From Bacteroides sp. OM05-12 (GTDB taxonomy: Bacteria > Bacteroidota > Bacteroidia > Bacteroidales > Bacteroidaceae), in contig NZ_QSUN01000008.1 of assembly GCF_003438995.1 (NCBI RefSeq), positions 1 to 64,000 of the forward strand: a stretch of DNA of 64,000 nucleotides, read 5' to 3'. Positions 45,359 through 53,515 of the stretch are shown here, piece after piece. A model generated the notes under the pieces. It was not told the DNA's origin, ran no database searches, and saw only the letters and a program-made list of their open reading frames with translations. Position numbers and translations under genes: made by a program. Every line of letters begins with the position of its first letter. Positions within the stretch are counted from its first letter, which is position 1.

Positions 45359-48300
45359 CTATTTTTTGCACAATGCCTTGAAATCACAATACTCACAGTT
45401 TCTTGCCACTTCTGTTTGAGTAAAAGATTCCTCCGGATTAAATATTTCACTGAGCAGGCTGTCTAATGATTCCCTGAACTCTTCTTCAAAAACGGAAAAG
45501 TCATCTACCGGAATCTTCTCTTTTCTCGCTTCTCCCATCTCAATAACAGGCGAATAATCTTCGGAAGCGGCACGATGGATATACAGCAAGGCAGGAGCCA
45601 CTTTCAAAGGTTGCTTCCGCTGCATAATGGCGGCGTAAAGGAATGTTTGGAAGATATAGTTCGGACGAGCTTCGGACGGGATGAAGAGCGATGCCACATC
45701 TGTCGGAGTCTTGGGACTGCCACCTGTCTTGTAGTCCACAATACGGAGCGTGCCTTCCTTGCTGTCTATGCGGTCGATGATCCCCCCTATCCTCGATTTT
45801 ATCACGCCTTTGGGGGTAGCGATGTCAATGTCTTCCGCCACTCCTTTTTCCATCGCTTCCATGGAGAATGGCGCGTACTGGAGATCGTTGCGGAAGAGTT
45901 GTTTCAGATAGGAAACGATTACGGCAGAATTTATCAACTGCACGCCGTTGTATTCCGGCCGCTCGTCTTCGGGCACTTTAAAAAAGAGTTCTTTAAACGC
46001 CTTATCCATATAATCCTGCAACTTCACTTCATTGTGCAACAGCTTTTCGATGTCTTCCTTACGGATGAACTTGCCGTTTGCCGTCAGGTCGATATACGCT
46101 AATTGTGCCGCCCGATGGAAAATACTTCCGAAGGTAGCGGAATCTATCTCGGTACTGACCTCTCTGGGTGCACGCAGGGCCGCTACGTAGTAATAATAGA
46201 ACTTCAGCCGGCAATCCAAATAAGTATTCAGGGCGGAAGGGGTAAATATGGCTTTCGCATTGACGCGGCGGTCGAACGTTTCTTGCAGGCGGCGCATAAT
46301 CTCCGGCGTTTTCGGCACGGTGACGGGCTGAACGGTACGGGGCGACTGCCCGGCTTCCAAGTACTCCTGAATTATTTCATGGGGCGACTCCAACAGGAAC
46401 TGAAGCATGAAACGGGATTGCTCGCCACGGTTAAGACCGTCCGATGAGGTGTTGTACATCAGCGTAATGTTCTCGGCACGCTGCATCAAGCGGTAAAAGT
46501 AGTAGGCATAGACGGCATTCCGGTGCTCCACGGTGGTCATCCCGAACGCCTTGCGAAGATTGTAGGGGATAAAAGAGCTGTCGCCGCCCGACTTGGGCAG
46601 CTGGCCTTCGTTGAGGGAGAGCAGGATGACGTTGCGGAAATCCAAATTTCGGGTTTCGAGCACGCCCATTATCTGCATTCCGATAGCCGGCTCGCCATGG
46701 AAAGGAATGGACGTACCCGCCAATACCTTATTTAACAGTCGCCGGAAAGTATCGGTGCTCACGGTGAGCCCGCCTTCCTCTACCAGCGTGCGAAAACGGG
46801 TGACGGTGGTATGCGCCTTGAAAAGTGACTCACGATATAGTTGTTCCAGATTGTCCTCGCCTGCAGGCGCATCGCGATATAACCCCGCCACTGCTTCGAG
46901 CATATTCATCAGGTAATCGCATAGCGAAAGGTTGCCCGTGGTGGTTGCGAATAGCTCCTTCAATAACTCGTCTTTCTTCAATTCGGAGGGCAAGGGATAA
47001 AAACGGTTGGTTGCCGTCAGCTCTTTTTCCAATGTTTCGGCAATGCCGGACAACTGCCGGGTGTAAGGGTGTTTCAGCGCAGAGGTAACTGCCGCGTAGA
47101 TGAAACGTCCCGTCTCCGCATGGTAGCTTGCCTGTAATTCGAGGAGCGCGCAGAGGAAGCTGTACACGGGCGTCTGCGCCAATGGGAAACCCATTGTGAT
47201 GTTGATGTTACGCACTTCGGGCGAGATGCTGTGAAGCACAGGCTGCAGAAGCGATTCGTTACAAAGGACGACAGCCGATTCCTGTTCGCGCTCGCTCAAG
47301 GTAGTCTCTATCCAACGGGGCAAGTAGCGTGCCTGCGCATTTTCCGTTGGGGCGGCAATGAAGCGCACGTTTTTCGGACGGGAGAAAGAGGCGAAAAGAT
47401 TTTCGGGCAGTGGAGACGGAAATTTCTCCAAGTTACGACGAATAAATTCTCCCGCTTCATGATTAGTTCCTGCACGACGACGAATTAATTCCCCTACTTC
47501 ACGATTGGCTTCTTCATCATGACGAATAAACTCTCCCGCTTCATGATTATCCCCCTCTTTAGAAGAGGAACAATCAACAGCATACCTATCTGTTTGCTCG
47601 GTATCGGGAAGACCATCCTCGCTACCTTCCGCACTATTCCCCTTGATCCGGTTTCCCGCATGAAGATAAAACTGATCGTAATCCCAGTAAAAATCTGCTT
47701 TCCCGGCATCACGAAGAGCCTCAAAGAGTCTTGTCTCCACCTTATTTAATACATTGAAACCGACAAAGACGTATCGGTCATACGGAAGACTGTCCGCATC
47801 CAGCCGCTCGATGGCTTCCCGGTAGAGCATACCTTCATAGGCTATGCCCTGCTCTTCCAGCGTTTGCCGGTAGCGGTGATAGATATTCCCAAGTACATTC
47901 CACAGGGAGATGAAGCGTTCCTTCAGCTCTGTGCGCCGTTCTATGGAAAAATTCCGGAAGAACTGTTGTATCGCCTGCTCCTGCTCTTCATCCAAGAAGT
48001 CATAATCGTTCATGATTTCCTTGAGATCTTTCAGATTGGCGAAAAGGCGTCCGGCATCCACGAGATTTTTATCCACGTCATCGAAATCGCTGATCAGCAG
48101 TTCGCCCCAATAATAGAAGTCGTCCAGTGTCTCCGAACTGCTTGTCTCTTGCCGGAAAACGCGGTAGAGTTCGCAAACCAGCTTGACGGGGTCTCCTGAT
48201 TTGAGACGGGATAGACTGCGAAATAAATCGCTGATGCTTAAATAAGCAGGCGACCACACGGGACACTCCGACAGCTCCGCCAACGCTTCATTAAAGAACA

Positions 48301-48400
48301 ATCCGGCGCGTTTGTTCGGGAATACGACTGCCACGCGAGACAGGTCGGCGCCATACCGTCCGAACACGTCCTCCGCCACTATCTGTAAAAATGTCTTCAT
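45359..48400 (-). CDS. AddB-like PD-(D/E)XK nuclease subunit
   Basis: A 1013-residue protein. The N-terminus VAVVFPNKRAGLFFNEALAE is the degenerate helicase-like start of AddB proteins in Bacteroidota. The C-terminal nuclease has LRIVDYKTGG (near 889). A Cys at about 731 (LDCRLKFYYYY) and the cluster NCEYCDFKALC at the end match the four-Cys iron-sulfur staple of AddB. It forms the recombination complex with the AddA-like protein. Residues 285-326 are three tandem 14-residue repeats (NHEAGEFIRHDEEA-type) that are probably a flexible insert. It is the second gene of an operon with the HU-like gene (ATGA overlap). Confidence 0.88.
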   Translation of the reverse strand: MKTFLQIVAEDVFGRYGADLSRVAVVFPNKRAGLFFNEALAELSECPVWSPAYLSISDLFRSLSRLKSGDPVKLVCELYRVFRQETSSSETLDDFYYWGELLISDFDDVDKNLVDAGRLFANLKDLKEIMNDYDFLDEEQEQAIQQFFRNFSIERRTELKERFISLWNVLGNIYHRYRQTLEEQGIAYEGMLYREAIERLDADSLPYDRYVFVGFNVLNKVETRLFEALRDAGKADFYWDYDQFYLHAGNRIKGNSAEGSEDGLPDTEQTDRYAVDCSSSKEGDNHEAGEFIRHDEEANREVGELIRRRAGTNHEAGEFIRRNLEKFPSPLPENLFASFSRPKNVRFIAAPTENAQARYLPRWIETTLSEREQESAVVLCNESLLQPVLHSISPEVRNINITMGFPLAQTPVYSFLCALLELQASYHAETGRFIYAAVTSALKHPYTRQLSGIAETLEKELTATNRFYPLPSELKKDELLKELFATTTGNLSLCDYLMNMLEAVAGLYRDAPAGEDNLEQLYRESLFKAHTTVTRFRTLVEEGGLTVSTDTFRRLLNKVLAGTSIPFHGEPAIGMQIMGVLETRNLDFRNVILLSLNEGQLPKSGGDSSFIPYNLRKAFGMTTVEHRNAVYAYYFYRLMQRAENITLMYNTSSDGLNRGEQSRFMLQFLLESPHEIIQEYLEAGQSPRTVQPVTVPKTPEIMRRLQETFDRRVNAKAIFTPSALNTYLDCRLKFYYYYVAALRAPREVSTEIDSATFGSIFHRAAQLAYIDLTANGKFIRKEDIEKLLHNEVKLQDYMDKAFKELFFKVPEDERPEYNGVQLINSAVIVSYLKQLFRNDLQYAPFSMEAMEKGVAEDIDIATPKGVIKSRIGGIIDRIDSKEGTLRIVDYKTGGSPKTPTDVASLFIPSEARPNYIFQTFLYAAIMQRKQPLKVAPALLYIHRAASEDYSPVIEMGEARKEKIPVDDFSVFEEEFRESLDSLLSEIFNPEESFTQTEVARNCEYCDFKALCKK
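47423..47548. repeat. Three tandem 42-bp coding repeats in the AddB-like gene
   Basis: The encoded units NHEAGEFIRHDEEA, NREVGELIRRRAGT and NHEAGEFIRRNLEK repeat every 14 residues. The first and third are closest. The repeat keeps the reading frame and sits between the N-terminal and central domains, where copy-number change would be tolerated. Confidence 0.75.
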
Positions 48401-49005
48401 ACTTCTCCGTTAGCGTTTATGGGTAAATAAATCACGTTGCGTCCTCTGCCGTAGCGTCTTAGACGCCCTTCTTCCGTGAGGCGGTTCAAATCTTTTACCG
48501 CCTTATAAGAAGACATTCCGGTAAGTTTCATATATTCCGAACGACTGATGCAGGCATATTTCTCCAGATACTCATCCAGCCTTTTCGGGTCGTAGTCCTG
48601 TTTCTCAGGGCGTCTGCTCCACTCCTTCGGGCAGTGCACAAACGACATATCCTGCATCCTCCGGCGTGCATCTTTCGTAATGCGCAGGTTGATGTCTTTA
48701 AAATGTACGGAGCCGGCGCGAAGTTTTTCGCCCTCGTGCACCGGACGGCTTTTCAGTGACACGCTGAGGTAGCCCAAATCTCCCAGTTCCACGTGGTATC
48801 CGGCTTTAAGGTACTCCTCTATCTGCCCCATAAGATCGCAGATGACACCGCCCACTACGCCTTTGGAATATGCCGTGCTACGAGCAACATCTGCGCTCAG
48901 CTTATCCATATCTATCGTTCCGTGAGGAACAAGACGGGCATGCATGAGCCCCTCTTCTTTCTGATTTTCAGATGGATTGGAATATAATTCATAAAATGCA
49001 TCCAT
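48397..49005 (-). CDS. HU-like DNA-binding protein with C-terminal winged-helix part
   Basis: A 202-residue protein. Residues about 20-125 are an HU/IHF-like domain of the Bacteroidota type (LVPHGTIDMDKLSADVARST, GYHVELGDLGYLSVSLKSR, VHFKDINLRITKDARRRM). Residues about 140-198 read as a winged helix (LDEYLEKYACISRSEYMKLT, AVKDLNRLTEEGRLRRYGRG). Its last codons overlap the start of the AddB-like gene by ATGA, so the two are translated together. A role in loading or positioning the recombination nuclease on DNA is conceivable but is inference. Confidence 0.82.
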   Translation of the reverse strand: MDAFYELYSNPSENQKEEGLMHARLVPHGTIDMDKLSADVARSTAYSKGVVGGVICDLMGQIEEYLKAGYHVELGDLGYLSVSLKSRPVHEGEKLRAGSVHFKDINLRITKDARRRMQDMSFVHCPKEWSRRPEKQDYDPKRLDEYLEKYACISRSEYMKLTGMSSYKAVKDLNRLTEEGRLRRYGRGRNVIYLPINANGEV

Positions 49006-49102
49006 TCGATCCTGTTTTTTAATCCGGTTAATTATTAATTTTTCCTTGCAATCTTATTTTTTAATACTGCCAGGCAATTCTTTTTTCTTATGATTAATTA
49101 AT

Positions 49103-49188
49103 CGTTTGACGTACGTCAAACGAAAACTAAACGTATGTCCGACAAAAGTTAAACGTACGTCGAACGAATAGTCAACATACGTCAAACG
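49103..49188. repeat. 86-bp array of four 20-bp units, period 22 (copy 3)
   Basis: Units start at 49103 (CGTTTGACGTACGTCAAACG, a perfect palindrome), 49125 (AACTAAACGTATGTCCGACA), 49147 (AGTTAAACGTACGTCGAACG) and 49169 (TAGTCAACATACGTCAAACG); every spacer is AA. The ACGTACGT-like centres are exactly 22 bp apart. The outer ends TTAATCGTTTGACGTACG and CATACGTCAAACGATTAA are inverted repeats with one mismatch. If the -7 box at 49204 is used, the array is the first part of the HU/AddB mRNA leader. Confidence 0.75.
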
Positions 49189-49203
49189 ATTAACTTACCG
49201 TCA

Positions 49204-49211
49204 CAAAGATA
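49204..49211 (-). promoter_or_regulatory. Probable -7 box of the HU/AddB operon
   Basis: TATCTTTG on the minus strand fits TAnnTTTG. No TTG lies at the expected distance. Transcription from about 49197 would produce a leader of about 190 nt containing the whole 86-bp array. Confidence 0.45.
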
Positions 49212-49272
49212 CTTCTATTTCAATCGAAAAAAAATATAATCACATATAATTTAATTATCCAAACGAAAAGAT

Positions 49273-49280
49273 TATATTTG
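49273..49280 (+). promoter_or_regulatory. -7 box of the aminopeptidase C gene
   Basis: TATATTTG fits TAnnTTTG; the -33 region has no TTG. It lies 73 bp before the ATG, so the frame extending to 49278 is unlikely to be translated. Confidence 0.45.
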
Positions 49281-49352
49281 TCCTCTGATAAAACATTTAA
49301 AATAAAAAATAAAACAATTAAGACCTGGAAAAACCATTTTAAAACCCGAACT

Positions 49353-50753
49353 ATGATGAAAAGACAAACAATTTCGTTTTTGTTGCTTGCCGCAGCATTC
49401 TCTACTATACAGGCGCAACAAAACGGCGGCATTTCTCCGGAAATGATGCAACAAATCAAACAAACCTACCAAGACACTCCGCAGAATAAAGCCATCAGAA
49501 ACGCATTGGCGGGCACGGACGCGAGAAAACTCGCCGTCAATCAGGAAAACCTGCCGGCATTCGACACTTATTTCTCCGACAAAGTAGAATCTAAAGGCAT
49601 TACAGACCAACAGTCCTCCGGCAGATGCTGGCTTTTTACAGGGCTCAACGTGATGCGCGCCAAAATGATAGCCCGTTTCAAGCTGGGCGAATTCCGTTTC
49701 TCTCCCAACTACTGCTTTTTCTACGACCAGTTGGAAAAAGCCAACTTGTTCCTGCAAGGCGTCATCGACACGGGCACAAAGCCGATGGATGACCGCATGG
49801 TGGAGTGGCTTTTCAAAAATCCGTTGAGCGACGGCGGACAATTTACCGGAATCTCGGACATTATCGGCAAATACGGCGTAGTGCCTCAGGAGGTGATGCC
49901 GGAAACGTTCAGCAGTAACAATACTTCCCGAATGGCCGGACTGATTACCCGGAAACTGAGAGAATTCGGTCTGGACCTGCGCGAACAAATCGCCAAAGGA
50001 GCCAAACCTGCGGCTGTAGAGAAAAGCAAAACGGAAATGCTGGGCACCATCTATCGTATGCTCGTACTGAATCTTGGCGAGCCGCCCGCAAAATTTACGT
50101 GGACACGCAAAGATGCGCAGGGCAAGCCGGTAAATACGAAGGAGTATACCCCGCTGACGTTCTTTAAGGAATACGTGGACGACGACCTCACGGGCAATTA
50201 CGTAATGTTGATGAACGATCCTAACCGGGAATTCTACAAATGTTACGAAATCGACTACGACCGTCACCGCTATGACGGAAAAAACTGGACGTACGTCAAC
50301 CTTCCTATCGAAGACATCAAAGAAATGGCCATCAAGTCCATCAAAGACAGTACAATGATGTACTTTTCCTGCGATGTAGGCAAATTCCTCGACTCGCAAC
50401 GCGGCGTGCTCGATGTGAACAACTACGACTACGCATCCCTGATGGGCACTGATTTCAAGATGGACAAGAAACAGCGTATACAGACTTTCGACAGCGGTTC
50501 GTCACATGCCATGACGCTGATGGCGGTAGACTTGGATGAAAGCGGCAAGCCTAAAAAATGGATGGTGGAAAACAGTTGGGGAGCCACAGCGGGTTATCAG
50601 GGACACTTGATTATGACCGACGAGTGGTTCAACGAATATATGTTCCGCCTTGTCGTAGAAAAGAAATACGTACCCGGAAATGTACTGAACATCTTGAAAC
50701 AAAAGCCTATCCGCTTGCCGGCATGGGACCCGATGTTTGCCAACGAGGAATAA
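49353..50753 (+). CDS. Secreted C1-family aminopeptidase C / bleomycin hydrolase-like protease
   Basis: A 466-residue papain-fold peptidase. The active-site Cys lies in DQQSSGRCWLFTGLNVMRAK, the His in SGSSHAMTLMAVDLD and the Asn in WMVENSWGATAGYQG. The start at 49353 (MMKRQTISFLLLAAAFSTIQ, cleavage near AQ) gives a clear signal peptide, so unlike cytosolic PepC this one is exported; secreted forms are common in Bacteroides. It probably trims peptides from the N-terminus as a hexamer. Two tandem terminators follow. Confidence 0.92.
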   Translation: MMKRQTISFLLLAAAFSTIQAQQNGGISPEMMQQIKQTYQDTPQNKAIRNALAGTDARKLAVNQENLPAFDTYFSDKVESKGITDQQSSGRCWLFTGLNVMRAKMIARFKLGEFRFSPNYCFFYDQLEKANLFLQGVIDTGTKPMDDRMVEWLFKNPLSDGGQFTGISDIIGKYGVVPQEVMPETFSSNNTSRMAGLITRKLREFGLDLREQIAKGAKPAAVEKSKTEMLGTIYRMLVLNLGEPPAKFTWTRKDAQGKPVNTKEYTPLTFFKEYVDDDLTGNYVMLMNDPNREFYKCYEIDYDRHRYDGKNWTYVNLPIEDIKEMAIKSIKDSTMMYFSCDVGKFLDSQRGVLDVNNYDYASLMGTDFKMDKKQRIQTFDSGSSHAMTLMAVDLDESGKPKKWMVENSWGATAGYQGHLIMTDEWFNEYMFRLVVEKKYVPGNVLNILKQKPIRLPAWDPMFANEE

Positions 50754-50781
50754 GAATATAAAAAAAATCTTGTTTGGATGG

Positions 50782-50823
50782 CAGTGGAGGAGATTGCTTT
50801 CGGGGCGCTTCTCCCCTGTTTTT
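50782..50823 (+). terminator. Terminator 1 behind aminopeptidase C
   Basis: An 11-bp stem (50782-50792 with 50808-50818, one mismatch and one wobble) is followed by TTTTT. The loop ATTGCTTTCGGGGCG-like sequence recurs in the next hairpin. Confidence 0.7.
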
Positions 50824-50866
50824 GAAAAAATTGACGACAGACGATGTCGATTGTTGAATCTGACCG

Positions 50867-50908
50867 AAGTGGAGAAGTTGCTTTCGAGGCGCTTTTCCAC
50901 TTTATTTT
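50867..50908 (+). terminator. Terminator 2 behind aminopeptidase C (diverged copy)
   Basis: AAGTGGAGAAG (50867-50877) pairs with CTTTTCCACTT (50892-50902) with one wobble, followed by TATTTTA. Stem and loop resemble hairpin 1 (TTGCTTTCGAGGCG against TTGCTTTCGGGGCG), so one arose by duplication about 85 bp away. Confidence 0.65.
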
Positions 50909-50944
50909 AAATAAGACCACAGAGGATGCAAAATTCTGTTTCCC

Positions 50945-51613
50945 CTACTCCACCTTCGTGATAGTAATCTCCTGAAATTCTTCCAAGAAAAGCAATAAGC
51001 TTGATTCATCCCTCTTATGCGGCGCTTTCACTGTGATGGAGACATCATACGTCGTATTATCCGAATGCGCGTCCGCTGATAATTCGTAGTTCACCAAGCG
51101 GTAGCCTTCCGCGTTCAGCCGTTCTATAACGGTTTTCACCATCTCTTTGTCGCGGACGGAAAAATTGGCGGAAACACTGCGCAGCCCGATGCTCTTGAAA
51201 AAGAAATTTAGCACCTCCAAGCCCACTAATGTCAATGCCGTCGCAGCAATCCCAAGCCAAAACAAGCCCGCTCCCACGGCAAGACCGATGCCCGCCGTAG
51301 CCCACAGCCCGGCAGCCGTAGTCAGTCCGCGCACCATTTGTTTCTGAAAAATAATCGTTCCCGCACCGATAAATCCGATGCCGCTCACCACCTGCGCCGC
51401 AACACGGCTGGGGTCGAGCGAAACGCCGTCCTCCTGTATTATATCCTGAAAACCATATTGTGAAACAATCATAATCAACGCGCTACCCAGTGCCACCAAA
51501 AAGTGCGTGCGGTAGCCCGCTTCCTTTGCCCGGTACTCCCTGTCCAACCCGACGACTGCACCCAACATCCCGGCAACAAACAAACGTAAAATAAAGTCCC
51601 AAGTCATTATCAT
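50945..51613 (-). CDS. MgtC/SapB family membrane protein
   Basis: A 222-residue protein. About five membrane helices in residues 1-140 carry the family signatures GAVVGLDREYRAKEAGYRTH and QVVSGIGFIGAGTIIF, then VRGLTTAAGLWATAGIGLAVGAG. The C-terminal 75 residues form a soluble ACT-like domain. In pathogens MgtC affects survival at low Mg2+ and inhibits the F-type ATPase; in gut commensals the role is not established. Confidence 0.9.
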   Translation of the reverse strand: MIMTWDFILRLFVAGMLGAVVGLDREYRAKEAGYRTHFLVALGSALIMIVSQYGFQDIIQEDGVSLDPSRVAAQVVSGIGFIGAGTIIFQKQMVRGLTTAAGLWATAGIGLAVGAGLFWLGIAATALTLVGLEVLNFFFKSIGLRSVSANFSVRDKEMVKTVIERLNAEGYRLVNYELSADAHSDNTTYDVSITVKAPHKRDESSLLLFLEEFQEITITKVE

Positions 51614-51667
51614 AGTTTTCCCCGTATTTTAAAACACCTAAAGATAATCATTTCCGCTCATAATCTG

Positions 51668-53026
51668 TTATTTATCCGCACTTTTAACGGAGTCTTTCTT
51701 TTTGATATGCCACGGCAATCCGTACAAATCTTCCGGCGGAACGCCCGATTCAAGGATTCCGCTATTGATATAATCCCTTGCCGAAGCATTCTGAAACGCA
51801 TACAAGCCGAATTTGGGCAACATCGAAGCAAAATGTTCCATAATCTCCGCCTGAATAGATTCATAGCTCACCCAATCCTTGTTTGCCGAGAAACAGTAAA
51901 TCTGCAAGGGAAGCCCGTTGGGGGTCGGTTCCAGCGTGCGCACCATCAACGTCAGCTCCTTATTTACCCAAGGATGCTTCAGCAGGTACATCGTCATGTA
52001 AGCACGAAACAAGCCGAGATTGGTTTCGATCGTCCCGTTCACCAGTCCGTGACTGTTTGCCGTATTCTCCACCTTGCCGTCGGCCGCCTCCTGTTGCTTT
52101 TGCGTAATATAATCCTTCAGCAAGTCAATCTGCTTCATACTTTCCAGATACTCCGGCGTGCACTGCTCGATATTGTCCGTAGCGATGGTATAAGCGCGCA
52201 TAATCCTCCGCCCGCCGGACTCCGTCATCCCCCGCCAGTTGATAAACGAACTGGAAACCAGCGAGTAAGGCGGAATCGTCACAATCGTATTATCAAAATT
52301 CTGTACCTTGACAATATTCAGCGAAATATCCATCACCACCCCGTTTACCCCCGCCGAATCCATCTCGATCCAGTCACCGATGTGTATCATATCGTTCTGC
52401 GAGAGCAACACACCCGCCACAAATCCCAGAATAGAATCCTTGAAAATCAACATCAGCACAGCGGCAAATGCGCCCAGTCCGGTAATCAAGTTGAACGGCG
52501 ACTTATCAATCAGAATCGATATAATGACAATTATCCCGATGAACGAGAACAACACTTGCAGAATCTGGATAAACCCCTTCATCGGACGGTCATGCAGCTC
52601 CCCTTTGTTCAGAATCACCTTCCCAACGGAACTGAGCACCACATTGACCGAGAGAATCAGTACAACAACAAAATAAATCCAAGCAATCTTCTCGGCAATG
52701 TTCAGCACATCCGGCTTGCCCACAAAAGCGAAAGGCAACAATGCAATCACAATCAGCGGAGGCACAATCCATGACAACTTCCGCAAAGCATTGTACTCTA
52801 TCAGCGAAGAAAGTATCTTCACATTGCGGAATTTCAGTATTTTCCGGGTAAACGTCACCGCAATCAAGTGCACCAGTTTACCGATAACAAAAGCAATGAT
52901 AAGAATCAATATCAGGTAAATCATCTCATCCAGCTTGTTCGTCATCTCCTTGGACATCCCGAACGTATTCAAAATATCCTTTATCCAATGAAGCAAAGTA
53001 GCCGCAAATTTATCAGTCTCTTTCAT
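51668..53026 (-). CDS. MscS-family mechanosensitive channel
   Basis: A 452-residue inner-membrane protein. Four to five N-terminal helices are followed by the pore-lining segment with LGAFAAVLMLIFKDSILGFV and GVLLSQNDMIHIGDWIEMD, then the beta domain (GVVMDISLNIVKVQNFDNTI). The C-terminal cytosolic region is longer than in E. coli MscS and resembles the YbdG/MSCY-type proteins. It opens on membrane tension to release solutes after osmotic downshift. The 489-bp gap upstream contains two copies of an RNA-like element. Confidence 0.9.
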   Translation of the reverse strand: MKETDKFAATLLHWIKDILNTFGMSKEMTNKLDEMIYLILILIIAFVIGKLVHLIAVTFTRKILKFRNVKILSSLIEYNALRKLSWIVPPLIVIALLPFAFVGKPDVLNIAEKIAWIYFVVVLILSVNVVLSSVGKVILNKGELHDRPMKGFIQILQVLFSFIGIIVIISILIDKSPFNLITGLGAFAAVLMLIFKDSILGFVAGVLLSQNDMIHIGDWIEMDSAGVNGVVMDISLNIVKVQNFDNTIVTIPPYSLVSSSFINWRGMTESGGRRIMRAYTIATDNIEQCTPEYLESMKQIDLLKDYITQKQQEAADGKVENTANSHGLVNGTIETNLGLFRAYMTMYLLKHPWVNKELTLMVRTLEPTPNGLPLQIYCFSANKDWVSYESIQAEIMEHFASMLPKFGLYAFQNASARDYINSGILESGVPPEDLYGLPWHIKKKDSVKSADK

Positions 53027-53061
53027 TCCGTTTCATTTTATCTGTTTAAATTTTAAAATAA

Positions 53062-53094
53062 AGCCCCTGTAACTTTCTCAAGATTACAAGGGCT
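53062..53094 (-). terminator. Intrinsic terminator of copy A
   Basis: On the minus strand AGCCCTTGTAA pairs with TTACAGGGGCT (one G-U) and is followed by TTATTTT. Confidence 0.65.
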
Positions 53095-53234
53095 GATCGT
53101 ATGTCAGGTTCAGTCTTTTTCATGTGGGCAGACGCTTCTGCCCGGCATAAATGCAAAACAACGAAAACACTTACTTTCACAAGCGGGTGTCATCAAAAAT
53201 AGTCATAATTTAATATCTATGATGAAAAACACAT
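53062..53234. repeat. Duplicated non-coding element, copy A
   Basis: Plus-strand order: terminator-like hairpin (53062-53094), GGGCAG-ACGCTT-CTGCCC hairpin (53126-53143), CACTTACTTTCACAAGCG (53168-53185), and ATGAAAAACACAT (53222-53234). The same four blocks occur in the same order in copy B 229 bp away. On the minus strand the first hairpin is a good terminator (stem of 11 bp with one G-U, then TTATTTT), so the transcribed strand is probably minus. Its function is unknown. Confidence 0.6.
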
Positions 53235-53327
53235 ATACTAAACAGCGAGACAATAAAAAGGTTCGGAGAAATCGAAAAAATAATTTCCGAGAGTGCCGGA
53301 ACAGATAAAAACGAGTAGATATCCACA

Positions 53328-53359
53328 AAAGAAAAAGCCCTGTGGTAAATCCACAAGGC
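53328..53359 (-). terminator. Intrinsic terminator of copy B / abgT transcript
   Basis: On the minus strand GGCCTTGTGG-ATTTA-CCACAGGGC (one G-U) is followed by TTTTTCTTTT. It can end either the abgT operon or a small RNA made from copy B. Confidence 0.7.
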
Positions 53360-53458
53360 CTATTTCTCGTTGCGGCAGACGCTTCCGCCGATTAAGCACT
53401 TACTTTCACAAGCGAATACTAACTATTAATCTTAAATCTATTACTATGAAAAACACAT
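53337..53458. repeat. Duplicated non-coding element, copy B
   Basis: Blocks: GCCCTGTGG/CCACAAGGC hairpin (53337-53359), CGGCAG-ACGCTT-CCGCCG hairpin (53373-53390), CACTTACTTTCACAAGCG (53397-53414, identical in copy A over 18 bp) and ATGAAAAACACAT (53446-53458, identical over 13 bp). The DNA between blocks differs between the copies. On the plus strand the last block opens very short frames (MKNTFMHR here, 29 codons in copy A) that I do not regard as supported genes. Confidence 0.6.
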
Positions 53459-53515
53459 TTATGCATAGATAACAGATAAGAAAGCCAGATTGTTCACTCG
53501 CCCCGAAAAAAAGTT

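Larger units (their letters stand above)
49006..49352. other. Divergent intergenic region with the third 86-bp array
   Basis: The stretch holds the leader of the HU/AddB operon, the array at 49103-49188, a minus-strand -7 box at 49204-49211 and the plus-strand -7 box at 49273-49280 for the peptidase. The remainder is AT-rich. Confidence 0.7.

Noticed and set aside
49103..49188. CRISPR array
   Set aside because: Units are 20 bp with 2-bp spacers and differ from each other; there are no spacers of 25-40 bp and no cas genes.
49272..50399. 375-residue minus-strand frame opposite the aminopeptidase C gene
   Set aside because: The plus strand encodes a complete C1 peptidase with all active-site motifs; the minus frame has a low-complexity, His/Phe/Val-rich composition typical of an antisense shadow.
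51707..52774. 355-residue plus-strand frame opposite mscS
   Set aside because: It is rich in Arg, His and Gln with no domain and lies fully antisense to a well-supported MscS gene.
53222..53308. 29-codon ORF (MMKNTYTKQRDN...) in duplicated element copy A
   Set aside because: Copy B has only eight codons after the same start block, and the conserved parts are structural elements, so a peptide is not supported.
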